The notes below the pieces were generated by a model. That model worked only from the letters and a program-made list of their open reading frames with translations. It searched no databases and had not been told where the DNA came from. Made by a program: the position numbers and the translations under genes. Shown piece by piece: positions 31,855-40,327 of a stretch of DNA of 64,000 nt; the first letter of the stretch is position 1, and each line of letters begins with the position of its first letter. Origin of the DNA: Bhargavaea changchunensis (lineage in GTDB: Bacteria > Bacillota > Bacilli > Bacillales_A > Planococcaceae). The stretch lies in assembly GCF_042665595.1 (NCBI RefSeq), contig NZ_JBHTCT010000030.1, positions 1 through 64,000 of the forward strand, in the 5' to 3' direction.

Positions 31855-34800
31855 TTAATTCTCCAGTTTCGTCCTGTCCGAGAGCGCAATCAGTGCCGGA
31901 AGCAGGATCGGCATCATGATGAAGGCCAGGAGGACGAGTCCGACGATGACGACGATCGCAACCTGGATGAGCGTCAGGATGCCGGACGGGATCAGCGCGG
32001 CGAATGTGCCGCCGAGGATGATCGCGGCCGAAATGACGACACTGCCCATGTGGCGGGCGGCATCGACGATCGCGCGTTTTGGATCTCCGTCAGTCTCCTT
32101 ATAGCGCATCATGAGGAAAATGCTGTAGTCGACACCCAGCGCGACAATCATGATGAAGCTGAAGAACGGTACGTTCCAGCCGAGTTCGCTCATGTCGAGG
32201 AACCAGCTGCTCAGCATCTCGGTGGCGCCGAGGGCCGTGAAGTAGGACAGGATCAGCGAGATGATGATGAAGATCGGCTGGAGCACGGAGCGCGTGATGA
32301 AAATCAGCACGATCGCGATGCCGACCAGCATGATCGTTGCCGTCCTGCTAAAGTCGCCTGACGACATTTCCTGGAGATCGGCGTTCTCGGAAGATTTGCC
32401 GCCGACGGCCATGTCTGCCTCCGCAAGTTCCGTTCCTTTTACTGCGGACTGTGCCTGGTCGCGGACCACCTGGACGACATCCATCGCTTCCGCGGAGAAC
32501 GGGTTGACGTCGAGGATGACCGTCATCTGAGCAGTTTTCCGGTCAGGCGACATGTACATATCGAGGGCCTGCTGGAAGTCCTCGCCTTCCAGGACATCTT
32601 CCGGAACAAAGAACGCGCCGGAAGCTTCCGAGTCGCTCAGGCCGCCGAGGTAGCTCTGGGCCTCTTCCAGCCCTTCGCTGACCTGGCCTAGACCTTCCGT
32701 ACTCGCCGCGAGTCCGGACTGAAGCTGACCCATCTTTTCCTGGAGGTCGGAGAGCCCGGCCAGCAGTTGCCGCTGTCCGTCATTGACCGTATCCAGACCG
32801 GTCGCGAGCCCGCCGGATTCCTGCTGGATCCGACCGGCGCCGGCTGCCCCATCATTCAGGCCCGATTCCAGTTCGGATGCGCCGGACTGAAGCTGGCCGA
32901 CCCCTGTCTGCAGGGCGGCAAGGCCGTCTTCCACGGACTGAAGCGAGGCGTTCGCTTCGCGGAACTTGGCAAGCGCACCCTCATACTGCGGCGTCATCTC
33001 GTCCAGTTGCGCGGTCAGGCCGCTGAGCTGTTCCTGGGCCGCTTTGGCCGTTCCGAGTGCCTGCTGGACATTCGGATCCTGCGCCATGTCAGGGTTGCTT
33101 TCGATCAGTGCGCCCAGCGAGGCCTCGATCTGGCCGAACGCTCCCTGTGCACCGGCCACCGCTTCGCGGATGCCATTAAAGTACTGTGTGAACGAGCCGA
33201 GGCCCGATTCAATCGCCGTATAGCCGTCTTGAAGTTCTGCGACCCCATTTTGGAGGGTCTGCACGTTTTCATTGACCGATGAGAGGCCCTGCCGGATGTC
33301 TCCGGCACCTGCTGCCCCGTCCTGCATGCCGGACGTCACCTGGCCGAGCGCGTCCTGCAGTGAGACCGCGCCCCGGCTCAGTTCGCCGGTGCCGTCAATC
33401 AGGCGCTGGACATTGGAAAGGTCGGTGCTGCTTCCGCTGCCGACCTGGCCTTCCGCATCCGTCAGGCCGCCACGGATCTCTTCAACACCCGATTTGGCAT
33501 CGCCGAGCCCGCTGTTCAGCGTCCTGGACTGGTCGTCGATATAGAGTTCGCCAATGCGTTCGCCGGCAGGTCTTGTCGGTGACAGCACTTTGGAGACGCC
33601 ATCGACCTTGCCGATCTTGGCGGCCAGTTCATCCAATGTCTTTAGATCTTCCTGTGAATCCATCGGTTCGTCCGTCTGGATCAGGATGGTCGCAGGAGAC
33701 GAAAAGCCCGGTTCAAAGTGCTTTTCGATCACGTTGATGCCCTGCTTGGATTCGTATTTATCGTCCACTTCGTACAGGTCGTTGTAGTTCAGCGTCCCGT
33801 CATGCAGAAGGATGAACGGTACGCAGATTGCGAGCGTGAACAGTACGGCGAGAAACGGCCGGAGCACCGACTGTCTGGACAGGAAATGCCAGAGCTTGCT
33901 GTCGCCGTGTCCTTCGAACTTCTTCGACGGCCAGAACATCTTCCGGCCGAGAAGCGCCATGAAGAACGGATTCAGCGTCATGAGGACAAGCAGCAGCACC
34001 GCGACGCCGATGCCGATCGCGGACGTCGACTGGTACAGCGAGAACTCGGCAAGCGCAAGCACTGCGACACCGATCATGACCGCGACGCCGCTGTAAAGCA
34101 CCGTTTTCCCGGCGGTCCGATACGTTTCAATAAGGGCGGCCACCTTGCTTTCCTGGCGGCTCAGTTCCTCCTTGAAGCGCGTGAACAGCAGGATGTTGTA
34201 GTCGGTCCCGATCCCGAACAGAATGACGACGAGGAACACCTGCGTGAAGTTCGAAAACGGGAAGTCCAACTTGTCGACCATCTGTGTGACGACGCCAAGC
34301 GAGACGAGGTACGACACCCCGACTCCGAGCAGCGAGATAAACGGCACGACCGGCGAGCGGAACACCGCGATCAGGATCAGCACGATAAAGACCACCGCGA
34401 TCAGCTCGGTCTTTTTCACCCCGTCCTGCGTCGAGCTCGAGAAGTCATCGGTAATCAGACCGGCGCCGGTCAGGTATGTGTCGATGCCGTCCGCCTGAAC
34501 CGCTTCCCGGATGTCTTTCCGGACGTCCTTCAGCTCACCCTGTGCCTGGTCGACAGAAATCTGGGTCAGGTAGGTCGTTCCGTCTTCGGATGCAAGCTGG
34601 GCTTCCGCCTGCTCGCTGTCAAACGGTGTCAGAAGATCCGTGATACCGAGTTTTCCCCGGTCCGATTCCAGCCCTTCGATGACCGACCGGATCTCTTCTT
34701 TCTGGGTTTCGGTCAGCGCCTCACTATTGCCGCTGTTAAAGACGGCGATCAGCTCATACCGGTCCCCCTCCCCGCTCAGGTCTTTCGCCATCTCGTCCGC

Positions 34801-34947
34801 AACGACACTCTGGAACGAGTCTGGAATCGTGACCTGCCCTTTTTCCCGGACCAGCTGTTCCATGTCCGGCATCGTGACGACGGCCAGCACCGTGGCCGCC
34901 AGCCAAAGGACGAGCGCCGTAATTCTTGCTGTTTTTGATTTCATCAT
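31855..34947 (-). CDS. MMPL/RND-type exporter with coiled-coil insert
   Basis: 1030 residues, related to B. subtilis YdgH. Two halves of six helices each, with an extracytoplasmic domain after helix 1 and after helix 7. The region between about residues 480 and 790 repeats GL..A..G...L..G patterns, a long coiled coil like those in YhgE/Pip proteins. MMPL members export lipids, peptides or drugs. AGGTGAT precedes ATG at 34947. The gene is downstream of a tetR gene on the same strand, and two copies of the presumed operator precede it. Confidence 0.9.
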   Translation of the reverse strand: MMKSKTARITALVLWLAATVLAVVTMPDMEQLVREKGQVTIPDSFQSVVADEMAKDLSGEGDRYELIAVFNSGNSEALTETQKEEIRSVIEGLESDRGKLGITDLLTPFDSEQAEAQLASEDGTTYLTQISVDQAQGELKDVRKDIREAVQADGIDTYLTGAGLITDDFSSSTQDGVKKTELIAVVFIVLILIAVFRSPVVPFISLLGVGVSYLVSLGVVTQMVDKLDFPFSNFTQVFLVVILFGIGTDYNILLFTRFKEELSRQESKVAALIETYRTAGKTVLYSGVAVMIGVAVLALAEFSLYQSTSAIGIGVAVLLLVLMTLNPFFMALLGRKMFWPSKKFEGHGDSKLWHFLSRQSVLRPFLAVLFTLAICVPFILLHDGTLNYNDLYEVDDKYESKQGINVIEKHFEPGFSSPATILIQTDEPMDSQEDLKTLDELAAKIGKVDGVSKVLSPTRPAGERIGELYIDDQSRTLNSGLGDAKSGVEEIRGGLTDAEGQVGSGSSTDLSNVQRLIDGTGELSRGAVSLQDALGQVTSGMQDGAAGAGDIRQGLSSVNENVQTLQNGVAELQDGYTAIESGLGSFTQYFNGIREAVAGAQGAFGQIEASLGALIESNPDMAQDPNVQQALGTAKAAQEQLSGLTAQLDEMTPQYEGALAKFREANASLQSVEDGLAALQTGVGQLQSGASELESGLNDGAAGAGRIQQESGGLATGLDTVNDGQRQLLAGLSDLQEKMGQLQSGLAASTEGLGQVSEGLEEAQSYLGGLSDSEASGAFFVPEDVLEGEDFQQALDMYMSPDRKTAQMTVILDVNPFSAEAMDVVQVVRDQAQSAVKGTELAEADMAVGGKSSENADLQEMSSGDFSRTATIMLVGIAIVLIFITRSVLQPIFIIISLILSYFTALGATEMLSSWFLDMSELGWNVPFFSFIMIVALGVDYSIFLMMRYKETDGDPKRAIVDAARHMGSVVISAAIILGGTFAALIPSGILTLIQVAIVVIVGLVLLAFIMMPILLPALIALSDRTKLEN

Positions 34948-34977
34948 TGGATCACCTTTCGTCTTATCTCTGCATGA

Positions 34978-34995
34978 GGAATGAATGTTCATTCC
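34978..34995. promoter_or_regulatory. Presumed TetR operator 1
   Basis: GGAATGAATGTTCATTCC, an 18-bp near-perfect palindrome, lies 30 bp upstream of the MMPL gene start. Confidence 0.85.
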
Positions 34996-35011
34996 GTTTT
35001 GTGCAAGTTCC

Positions 35012-35029
35012 GGAATGAAGATTCATTCC
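35012..35029. promoter_or_regulatory. Presumed TetR operator 2
   Basis: GGAATGAAGATTCATTCC, the same half-sites as operator 1, centred 34 bp away. Confidence 0.85.
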
Positions 35030-35048
35030 GCTTAAGATGGGAAAACCA

Positions 35049-35615
35049 TCAGTCTGCACTGATAGCGTCCCAGCAGCTTTTCTCGAGGCCGGCCAGCAGC
35101 TCATCCGACGGCTCAAGCGTCCCGTCTTCAAACATCCGGGACAGGTGGAAGATCGTCCCGTAGACAATCGCAATAAAGGCCTGGGCCGGCAGAGCGCGCA
35201 GCAGCCCCGCTTCCTTCCCCTCATCAAGGTGGCGCTCGATAAAGTCCATGAAGCCCTCGAAATCCGACTTGCTCTGTTCATCGAGGAAATATGCGTTCAC
35301 CGTCGCATTGATGAACCGGAAAGCTTCCGGCTGCTCGCGGGAATACCGGATCAGCCGGTAAAACACATGACGGAATTTTTCCCGGAAATCCTTTTCTTCC
35401 GGAAAGCCGTCCCGGAGCGTGGCCGCAAACTGCGCCACCGATCCGCGGAACAATTCATTCACGAGCTTCTGCTTGTTCTCGAAATATCGGTAGATCGTCC
35501 CCGCGCCGACCTTCGCCTCTTCTGCAATCATCGGCACCGTTGTTCCGTCATAACCGCGCTCGGCAAACAACTTCTGCGCAGCCTTCAGTATCATTTCATG
35601 CTTATTCTCCGCCAC
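35049..35615 (-). CDS. TetR-family repressor
   Basis: 188 residues. The N-terminal helix-turn-helix ILKAAQKLFAERGYDGTTVP, then EEAKVGAGTIYRYFENKQ, is typical. The C-terminal ligand domain is unassigned. GTG at 35615 is six bases after AGGAGGGG. Palindromes GGAATGA...TCATTCC lie before this gene and before the MMPL gene, so it likely represses both; the ligand may be a substrate of the exporter (inference). Confidence 0.92.
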   Translation of the reverse strand: MAENKHEMILKAAQKLFAERGYDGTTVPMIAEEAKVGAGTIYRYFENKQKLVNELFRGSVAQFAATLRDGFPEEKDFREKFRHVFYRLIRYSREQPEAFRFINATVNAYFLDEQSKSDFEGFMDFIERHLDEGKEAGLLRALPAQAFIAIVYGTIFHLSRMFEDGTLEPSDELLAGLEKSCWDAISAD

Positions 35616-35648
35616 AAAACCCCTCCTGTTCTCTCCGGCAGCAAATCC

Positions 35649-35666
35649 GGAATGAACGTTCATTCC
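35649..35666. promoter_or_regulatory. Presumed TetR operator 3
   Basis: GGAATGAACGTTCATTCC, a perfect 18-bp palindrome, 34 bp upstream of the tetR start; indicates autoregulation. Confidence 0.88.
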
Positions 35667-35819
35667 ATTATTATAATCCCCTTAACCTGGATTGCAAGAA
35701 CCAATATCTGAAATGATGTCCCGGAAGTACCCGGTTCAGTTCGGGCGCACTCATCTGATGTTCAGTCTGCATTCCGGCTCAGTATAAAAGCACTCGCCCA
35801 TCTTTGCTTAATTCAAAAG

Positions 35820-35846
35820 AAAAAGCCGCCCATCCGGACGGCTTTC
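35820..35846 (-). terminator. Terminator of psuG
   Basis: AGCCGCCC and GGACGGCT around a short loop, with a T-rich minus-strand tail, directly after the psuG stop. Confidence 0.8.
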
Positions 35847-35851
35847 CAAAA

Positions 35852-36769
35852 TCAGCTGTTCAGTTCGTTGTAGGCAACCGCAATTTCCGTGCCGACTTTC
35901 GCGTTGTGCTTGACGAGCGCGATGTTGGCGACGAGGCTCTTGCCTTCGGTGAGATCTTTTACTTTGCCCAGAAGGAACGGAGTCGTTTCCTTGCCGGAGA
36001 TGCCGTTCTCTTTCGCTTCCTGCAGGGCGTTCTCGATAATTCCGTTGATGAAGGCCGGGTCGAGCTCGTCCTCTTCCGGAATCGGATTTGCGATGACCGC
36101 TCCGCCTTCGAGGCCGAGGTCCCATTTCGCCTTCAGCATGCCCGCCACATCTTCTGCACTGTCGGTGCTGATGCTGAGCGGGAAGCCGCTCTTGCGCGTG
36201 AAGAATGCAGGAAGTTCATCTGTGCCGTAGCCAACGACCGGAACACCTTTTGTCTCCAGGTATTCGAGCGTGAGGCCGATGTCGAGGATCGACTTGGCAC
36301 CCGCACAGACAACTGCGACATTCGTCTTGCCGAGTTCGTCGAGGTCCGCGGAAATGTCCATCGTCGTTTCCGCACCGCGGTGTACACCGCCGATGCCGCC
36401 CGTTACGAACACACGGATGCCGGCGAGGTCGGCGCAGATCATCGTGGCTGCGACCGTTGTCGCGCCGAGCTGCTTCGTTGCGAGCAGGTAGCCGATGTCA
36501 CGGCGGGAAGCTTTCGCAACATTGTCCGCGTTGCCGAACATTTCAAGCTCATCGTCGGACAGGCCGATCTTGATCTTGCCGTCGATCAGCGCCATCGTAG
36601 CAGGAACGGCTCCGCCGTCGCGGACGATCTGCTCGACTTCGCGGGCGGTCTGCACGTTCTGAGGGTATGGCATGCCATGGGAGATAATTGTCGACTCAAG
36701 CGCCACGATCGGCTTGCCTGCTTCAATCGCTTCTTTGACTTCCTTGGAAAATTCGAGATATTGTTTCAT
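35852..36769 (-). CDS. psuG: Pseudouridine-5'-phosphate glycosidase PsuG
   Basis: 305 residues, usual length. Cleaves pseudouridine 5'-phosphate reversibly to uracil and ribose 5-phosphate. Family blocks: VALESTIISHGMPYPQNVQT, ATMALIDGKIKIGLS, TVAATMICADLAGIRVFVTG, and ISTDSAEDVA. It overlaps the kinase gene by 4 bases (ATGA). Confidence 0.95.
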   Translation of the reverse strand: MKQYLEFSKEVKEAIEAGKPIVALESTIISHGMPYPQNVQTAREVEQIVRDGGAVPATMALIDGKIKIGLSDDELEMFGNADNVAKASRRDIGYLLATKQLGATTVAATMICADLAGIRVFVTGGIGGVHRGAETTMDISADLDELGKTNVAVVCAGAKSILDIGLTLEYLETKGVPVVGYGTDELPAFFTRKSGFPLSISTDSAEDVAGMLKAKWDLGLEGGAVIANPIPEEDELDPAFINGIIENALQEAKENGISGKETTPFLLGKVKDLTEGKSLVANIALVKHNAKVGTEIAVAYNELNS

Positions 36770-37860
36770 CGGAGTTCCTCCATTTCAAGTTTGAGTTGTT
36801 CTGCCGAGAGCTCCGGGCGCACGGTCGCGTCCGAAGCAAGTGTTTTCGCAGCGTTCACCAGCCCGCAGCGGATCTTGTCATCAAAGCCGAAGCCTGACAG
36901 ATGACCGTGGAGCAGACCCGAGACGAACGCATCGCCTGCACCCGTCACGTCTTCCACATGGACACCGCTGATTGCCGGGTAGTGACGGATTCCGTCCCTG
37001 TTGCCTGCCATGACGCCCTTGGCACCGGCCGTCACGACCGCATTTTCGACCCCTTTGTCCAATAAGAGCTGTACCGCTTCTCTCCAGGAAGATTCGTCTT
37101 CCACCGGGATGCCGGTATAGGTCTCCGTCTCATCCCGGTTGCAGACGAGCCAGGTGACGCCTCCGAGATCATCCGGCATCCTATCCATCTTCGGGGAAGA
37201 AACCGGGACGACCGCCAGTTCCGTACTGCTCTGCCGGGACAGTTCCTGCACAAAGGCGACCGTCTCCTTCGGACAGTTCAGGTCAATCACCGCGAGTGCC
37301 GCTCCCTGGATCACCGGGGCGTGGGAGTCGATGTAATCCGGGGAAAGGTCGTCATACACATCCATGTCCGCCAGCGCAATGGCCATCTCGCCGTCTGGGT
37401 TAAGTACGGCGGAATAGGAGCCTGTCGTCCGGCCCGGAAGAAGCGCAGCATGCGCCAGTTCCACATGGGGTGCAGTCGCCTGCTCGATGCGCTGCCAGTC
37501 GGCATCATTGCCCGCGACCGTCAGGAGGCTCACCGGATGTCCGAGGCGTCCGATGTTCTCCGCAACGTTTCGCGCGACGCCGCCGACCGACGAGGTCACC
37601 GTCGACGGATTGGACGTTCCCGCCTGGGCATTTGCCTTCAGATGGAATTTCCGGTCGACGTTCGCCCCGCCGATTGCGACCACGCGGTTTTCCTCGGCGA
37701 GAATATATGCCCGCCCCCGGATGATCCCCCGCCGCATGAGCCCGGAAATCAGATTTGCCAGCGCCGGCCTGGAGATGCCGAGCGATTCCGCCATCCCCTG
37801 CTGGGAAAGGTACGGATTACGCCGGATCAGCTCCACGATGGCTGCTTCTTTCTCATTCAT
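36766..37860 (-). CDS. psuK: Pseudouridine kinase with N-terminal helix-turn-helix
   Basis: 364 residues. Residues 1-50 form a winged helix-turn-helix (EAAIVELIRRNPYLSQQGMA, SLGISRPALANLI); residues 60-364 are a PfkB sugar kinase (VAIGGANVDRKFHL; GAGDAFVSGLLHGH with the catalytic Asp). Upstream of psuG it should phosphorylate pseudouridine. The DNA-binding domain suggests it also regulates the operon. Confidence 0.92.
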   Translation of the reverse strand: MNEKEAAIVELIRRNPYLSQQGMAESLGISRPALANLISGLMRRGIIRGRAYILAEENRVVAIGGANVDRKFHLKANAQAGTSNPSTVTSSVGGVARNVAENIGRLGHPVSLLTVAGNDADWQRIEQATAPHVELAHAALLPGRTTGSYSAVLNPDGEMAIALADMDVYDDLSPDYIDSHAPVIQGAALAVIDLNCPKETVAFVQELSRQSSTELAVVPVSSPKMDRMPDDLGGVTWLVCNRDETETYTGIPVEDESSWREAVQLLLDKGVENAVVTAGAKGVMAGNRDGIRHYPAISGVHVEDVTGAGDAFVSGLLHGHLSGFGFDDKIRCGLVNAAKTLASDATVRPELSAEQLKLEMEELR

Positions 37861-37989
37861 CCACCGGCACTCCTTCCTCTAACATTTGTTTCGATTATAA
37901 ACTTTTGCTCACAACCTCGTCAAGTGTTTATATTGCGGACAATTGTTTATAGGATTGGCCATAGTCCATCCTTCCCCTCCACCAAGCGA

Positions 37990-38023
37990 AAAAACCGTCC
38001 GGTTCTCGCAAGCGGACGGTTTC
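37990..38023 (-). terminator. Terminator of lipoprotein gene
   Basis: AAACCGTCCG and CGGACGGTTT around an 11-nt loop, followed on the minus strand by TTTTTTCG. Confidence 0.88.
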
Positions 38024-38026
38024 CGT

Positions 38027-38824
38027 CTATTCATTCATCTTGGCCACAATGTCGATCAGTTCCAGCGGTTCTCCGAAATGTACGGTATAAACCACATTCT
38101 CGGCCTGCCACTGAAGCGAATGGGCCGATGCCCCGTCTCCGGTCATGTCGAATGTACCTGACCCGACTTCCTGAGGTGCCGGGAGCATCTTTTCCTCGAG
38201 TTTCTTCACAATCTCTTTTGCCTGTCCGACCATCTCTTCGCCCGCGTCTTCCCCGTTCCGTTCGTGAATCAGAAACGACCATCGACCCTCGTGCCAGACG
38301 AGACCGATGCTTCCCGCGCCGGCATCCATATAGCCTGTGATGCCATGACCGAGGTCTGCGGGCTGTCCGGCTTTCCTCTCCGGCTCGTAATCGACTCCGG
38401 CCCGGGCGCCTTCAGCAGTGTCGTAGACGATTGCGCTGACGGTCAGATAAGGGTCCTTTTGCTCCAGCTGCGCATCATTCACCGGCACCGGCTCCTCCAT
38501 CAGATAATAGAACACCTCATATCCTTCGGGGTTGGCGGTCACCCTGGCAGTCAGATAACGGTCGCCGGTCTCCAGATCACGCGGAAGCTTCGGTTCCGCA
38601 GCCGACTTCTGCATGACCTTCTCCCAAACGTCCGCCAGCACGTCCTGCTTCACCTGTTCTGGGTCATCCTGTGCCTGACTTTGGTCCGCTCCAGCCGGCA
38701 GTTCGTCGTGTTCCGCTTCGGCCTGCTCTTCCCCGGCTTCAGGTTTATCTACATCCTCCGGCCCGCATGCCCCGAATACGAGCAGCAAGGTTGCGGGGAA
38801 TAGGAGCCAACTAAACCGCGCCAT
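38027..38824 (-). CDS. Putative lipoprotein
   Basis: 265 residues. Signal peptide ARFSWLLFPATLLLVFGAC ends in a lipobox, followed by a Glu/Asp-rich linker, so it is probably anchored outside the cytoplasm. The remainder (RVTANPEGYEVFYYLMEEPV, TGYMDAGAGSIGLVWHEGRW) is not a family I recognise. ATG at 38824 is better spaced from AAAGGGG than one at 38830. Confidence 0.78.
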   Translation of the reverse strand: MARFSWLLFPATLLLVFGACGPEDVDKPEAGEEQAEAEHDELPAGADQSQAQDDPEQVKQDVLADVWEKVMQKSAAEPKLPRDLETGDRYLTARVTANPEGYEVFYYLMEEPVPVNDAQLEQKDPYLTVSAIVYDTAEGARAGVDYEPERKAGQPADLGHGITGYMDAGAGSIGLVWHEGRWSFLIHERNGEDAGEEMVGQAKEIVKKLEEKMLPAPQEVGSGTFDMTGDGASAHSLQWQAENVVYTVHFGEPLELIDIVAKMNE

Positions 38825-38892
38825 CTGCATCTGCCCCTTTCTGGGAAGTGATCCCTTCTTTACCATCTTGTTTACCCGATCCATCCCAAATC

Positions 38893-38926
38893 AAAAAGAT
38901 CCGCCCGGAATTTCCGGACGGATCTC
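38893..38926 (-). terminator. Terminator of glmM
   Basis: AGATCCGCCCGG and CCGGACGGATCT around a short AATTT-type loop, with TTTTTGATTT on the minus strand. Confidence 0.88.
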
Positions 38927-38936
38927 CATCATTCTA

Positions 38937-40292
38937 TTAAGCTTCCGTGCCCATTTCCGCGCGGACGACTTCCGCGATGCGGTTTACGTAGCGGGAGGCT
39001 TCTTCCTCGGACTGCGCTTCGACCATGACACGCACGAGCGGCTCGGTGCCTGAAGGGCGTACGAGGACGCGGCCGTTTCCTGCCATATCCTTCTCGACGT
39101 CCGAGATGACGGCTGCGACCTTGGCATTATCCGTGACGGCATGCTTGTCGGTCACGCGGACGTTGACCAGTTCCTGTGGGAACATCCGGACGTCCGAGGC
39201 AAGGTCGGACAGCGTGCGTCCGGTCATCTTCAGGACGTTCACAAGCTGGAGCGCGGTCAGCAGGCCGTCGCCCGTAGTGTTGTAGTCCAGCATGATGATG
39301 TGGCCGGACTGCTCGCCGCCAAGGTTGTAGTCGTTTTTCTTCATTTCTTCGACGACGTAGCGGTCGCCGACTGCAGTCTTGACGCTATCCATGTCGTATT
39401 CGCCGATCGCCTTGTAGAAGCCGAGGTTGCTCATGATCGTGGAGACGACCGTGTTCTTGGTCAGACGGCCTTCCTCTTTCAGGTGGCGCGCGAGAATGAA
39501 CATGATCTGGTCGCCGTTGACGACATCTCCGTTTTCATCGACCGCGATCAGGCGGTCGCCGTCACCGTCGAAGGCGAGGCCGATATCGGCGCCCTTTTCC
39601 CCGACGAAACCGGCGAGCACTTCGGGATGGGTCGAGCCGCAGCCATCATTGATGTTCAGGCCATTCGGCGAAGAGCCCATCGACGAGATATCCGCATCCA
39701 GGTCGGCGAACAGATGGGTCGCAAGGGAGGACGTGGCGCCGTGTGCGCAATCAAGTGCGACATGGATGCCGGTAAAGTCCTCATCGACCGTCTGCTTGAG
39801 GTACTGGATGTACTTCTGGCCGCCTTCCTTGTAATCGGTGACTGTGCCGAGATTGACACCGGTCGGGCGCGGGAGTTCGTCGGTTCCCTTGTCCAGCAGT
39901 TCTTCGATTTCAGCTTCCTGCTCATCGCTCAGCTTGTAGCCGTCGCCGCCGAAGAACTTGATGCCGTTGTCTTCCACAGGGTTGTGCGACGCGGAGATCA
40001 TGACCCCCGCATCCGCGCTCATCGCACGGGTGAGGTAGGCGACGCCCGGCGTGCTGATGACGCCGAGGAGCATGACGTCTGCCCCGATTGACAAAAGTCC
40101 TGCGACAAGCGCGTTTTCGAGCATATGGCCGGAAATGCGAGTGTCACGTCCGATCAGCACCTGGGGCTTGCCGGATGCGTGTTTTGTGAGGATATATCCG
40201 CCATAGCGGCCGAGCTTGAATGCGAGTTCAGGTGTCAGGCCTTCATTGGCGACACCGCGCACCCCGTCTGTTCCGAAGTATTTACCCATCAT
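38937..40292 (-). CDS. glmM: Phosphoglucosamine mutase GlmM
   Basis: 451 residues. Converts glucosamine 6-phosphate to glucosamine 1-phosphate for UDP-GlcNAc and cell-wall synthesis. The phosphoserine is Ser102 in MISASHNP; the Mg site is AFDGDGDRLI; the phosphate loop is RPSGTEPLVRVM. Start ATG at 40292, six bases after AAGGAG. It follows cdaR in the conserved cdaA-cdaR-glmM order; in other Bacillales GlmM also restrains CdaA activity. Confidence 0.97.
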   Translation of the reverse strand: MMGKYFGTDGVRGVANEGLTPELAFKLGRYGGYILTKHASGKPQVLIGRDTRISGHMLENALVAGLLSIGADVMLLGVISTPGVAYLTRAMSADAGVMISASHNPVEDNGIKFFGGDGYKLSDEQEAEIEELLDKGTDELPRPTGVNLGTVTDYKEGGQKYIQYLKQTVDEDFTGIHVALDCAHGATSSLATHLFADLDADISSMGSSPNGLNINDGCGSTHPEVLAGFVGEKGADIGLAFDGDGDRLIAVDENGDVVNGDQIMFILARHLKEEGRLTKNTVVSTIMSNLGFYKAIGEYDMDSVKTAVGDRYVVEEMKKNDYNLGGEQSGHIIMLDYNTTGDGLLTALQLVNVLKMTGRTLSDLASDVRMFPQELVNVRVTDKHAVTDNAKVAAVISDVEKDMAGNGRVLVRPSGTEPLVRVMVEAQSEEEASRYVNRIAEVVRAEMGTEA

Positions 40293-40327
40293 GACTCTCT
40301 CCTTCACTGTTGACGTTCATTTCATAT

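Noticed and set aside
33718..34938. 406-residue open frame antisense to the MMPL gene
   Set aside because: Shadow frame; composition is Arg/Asp/Gln-rich as expected for antisense of GC-rich coding DNA.
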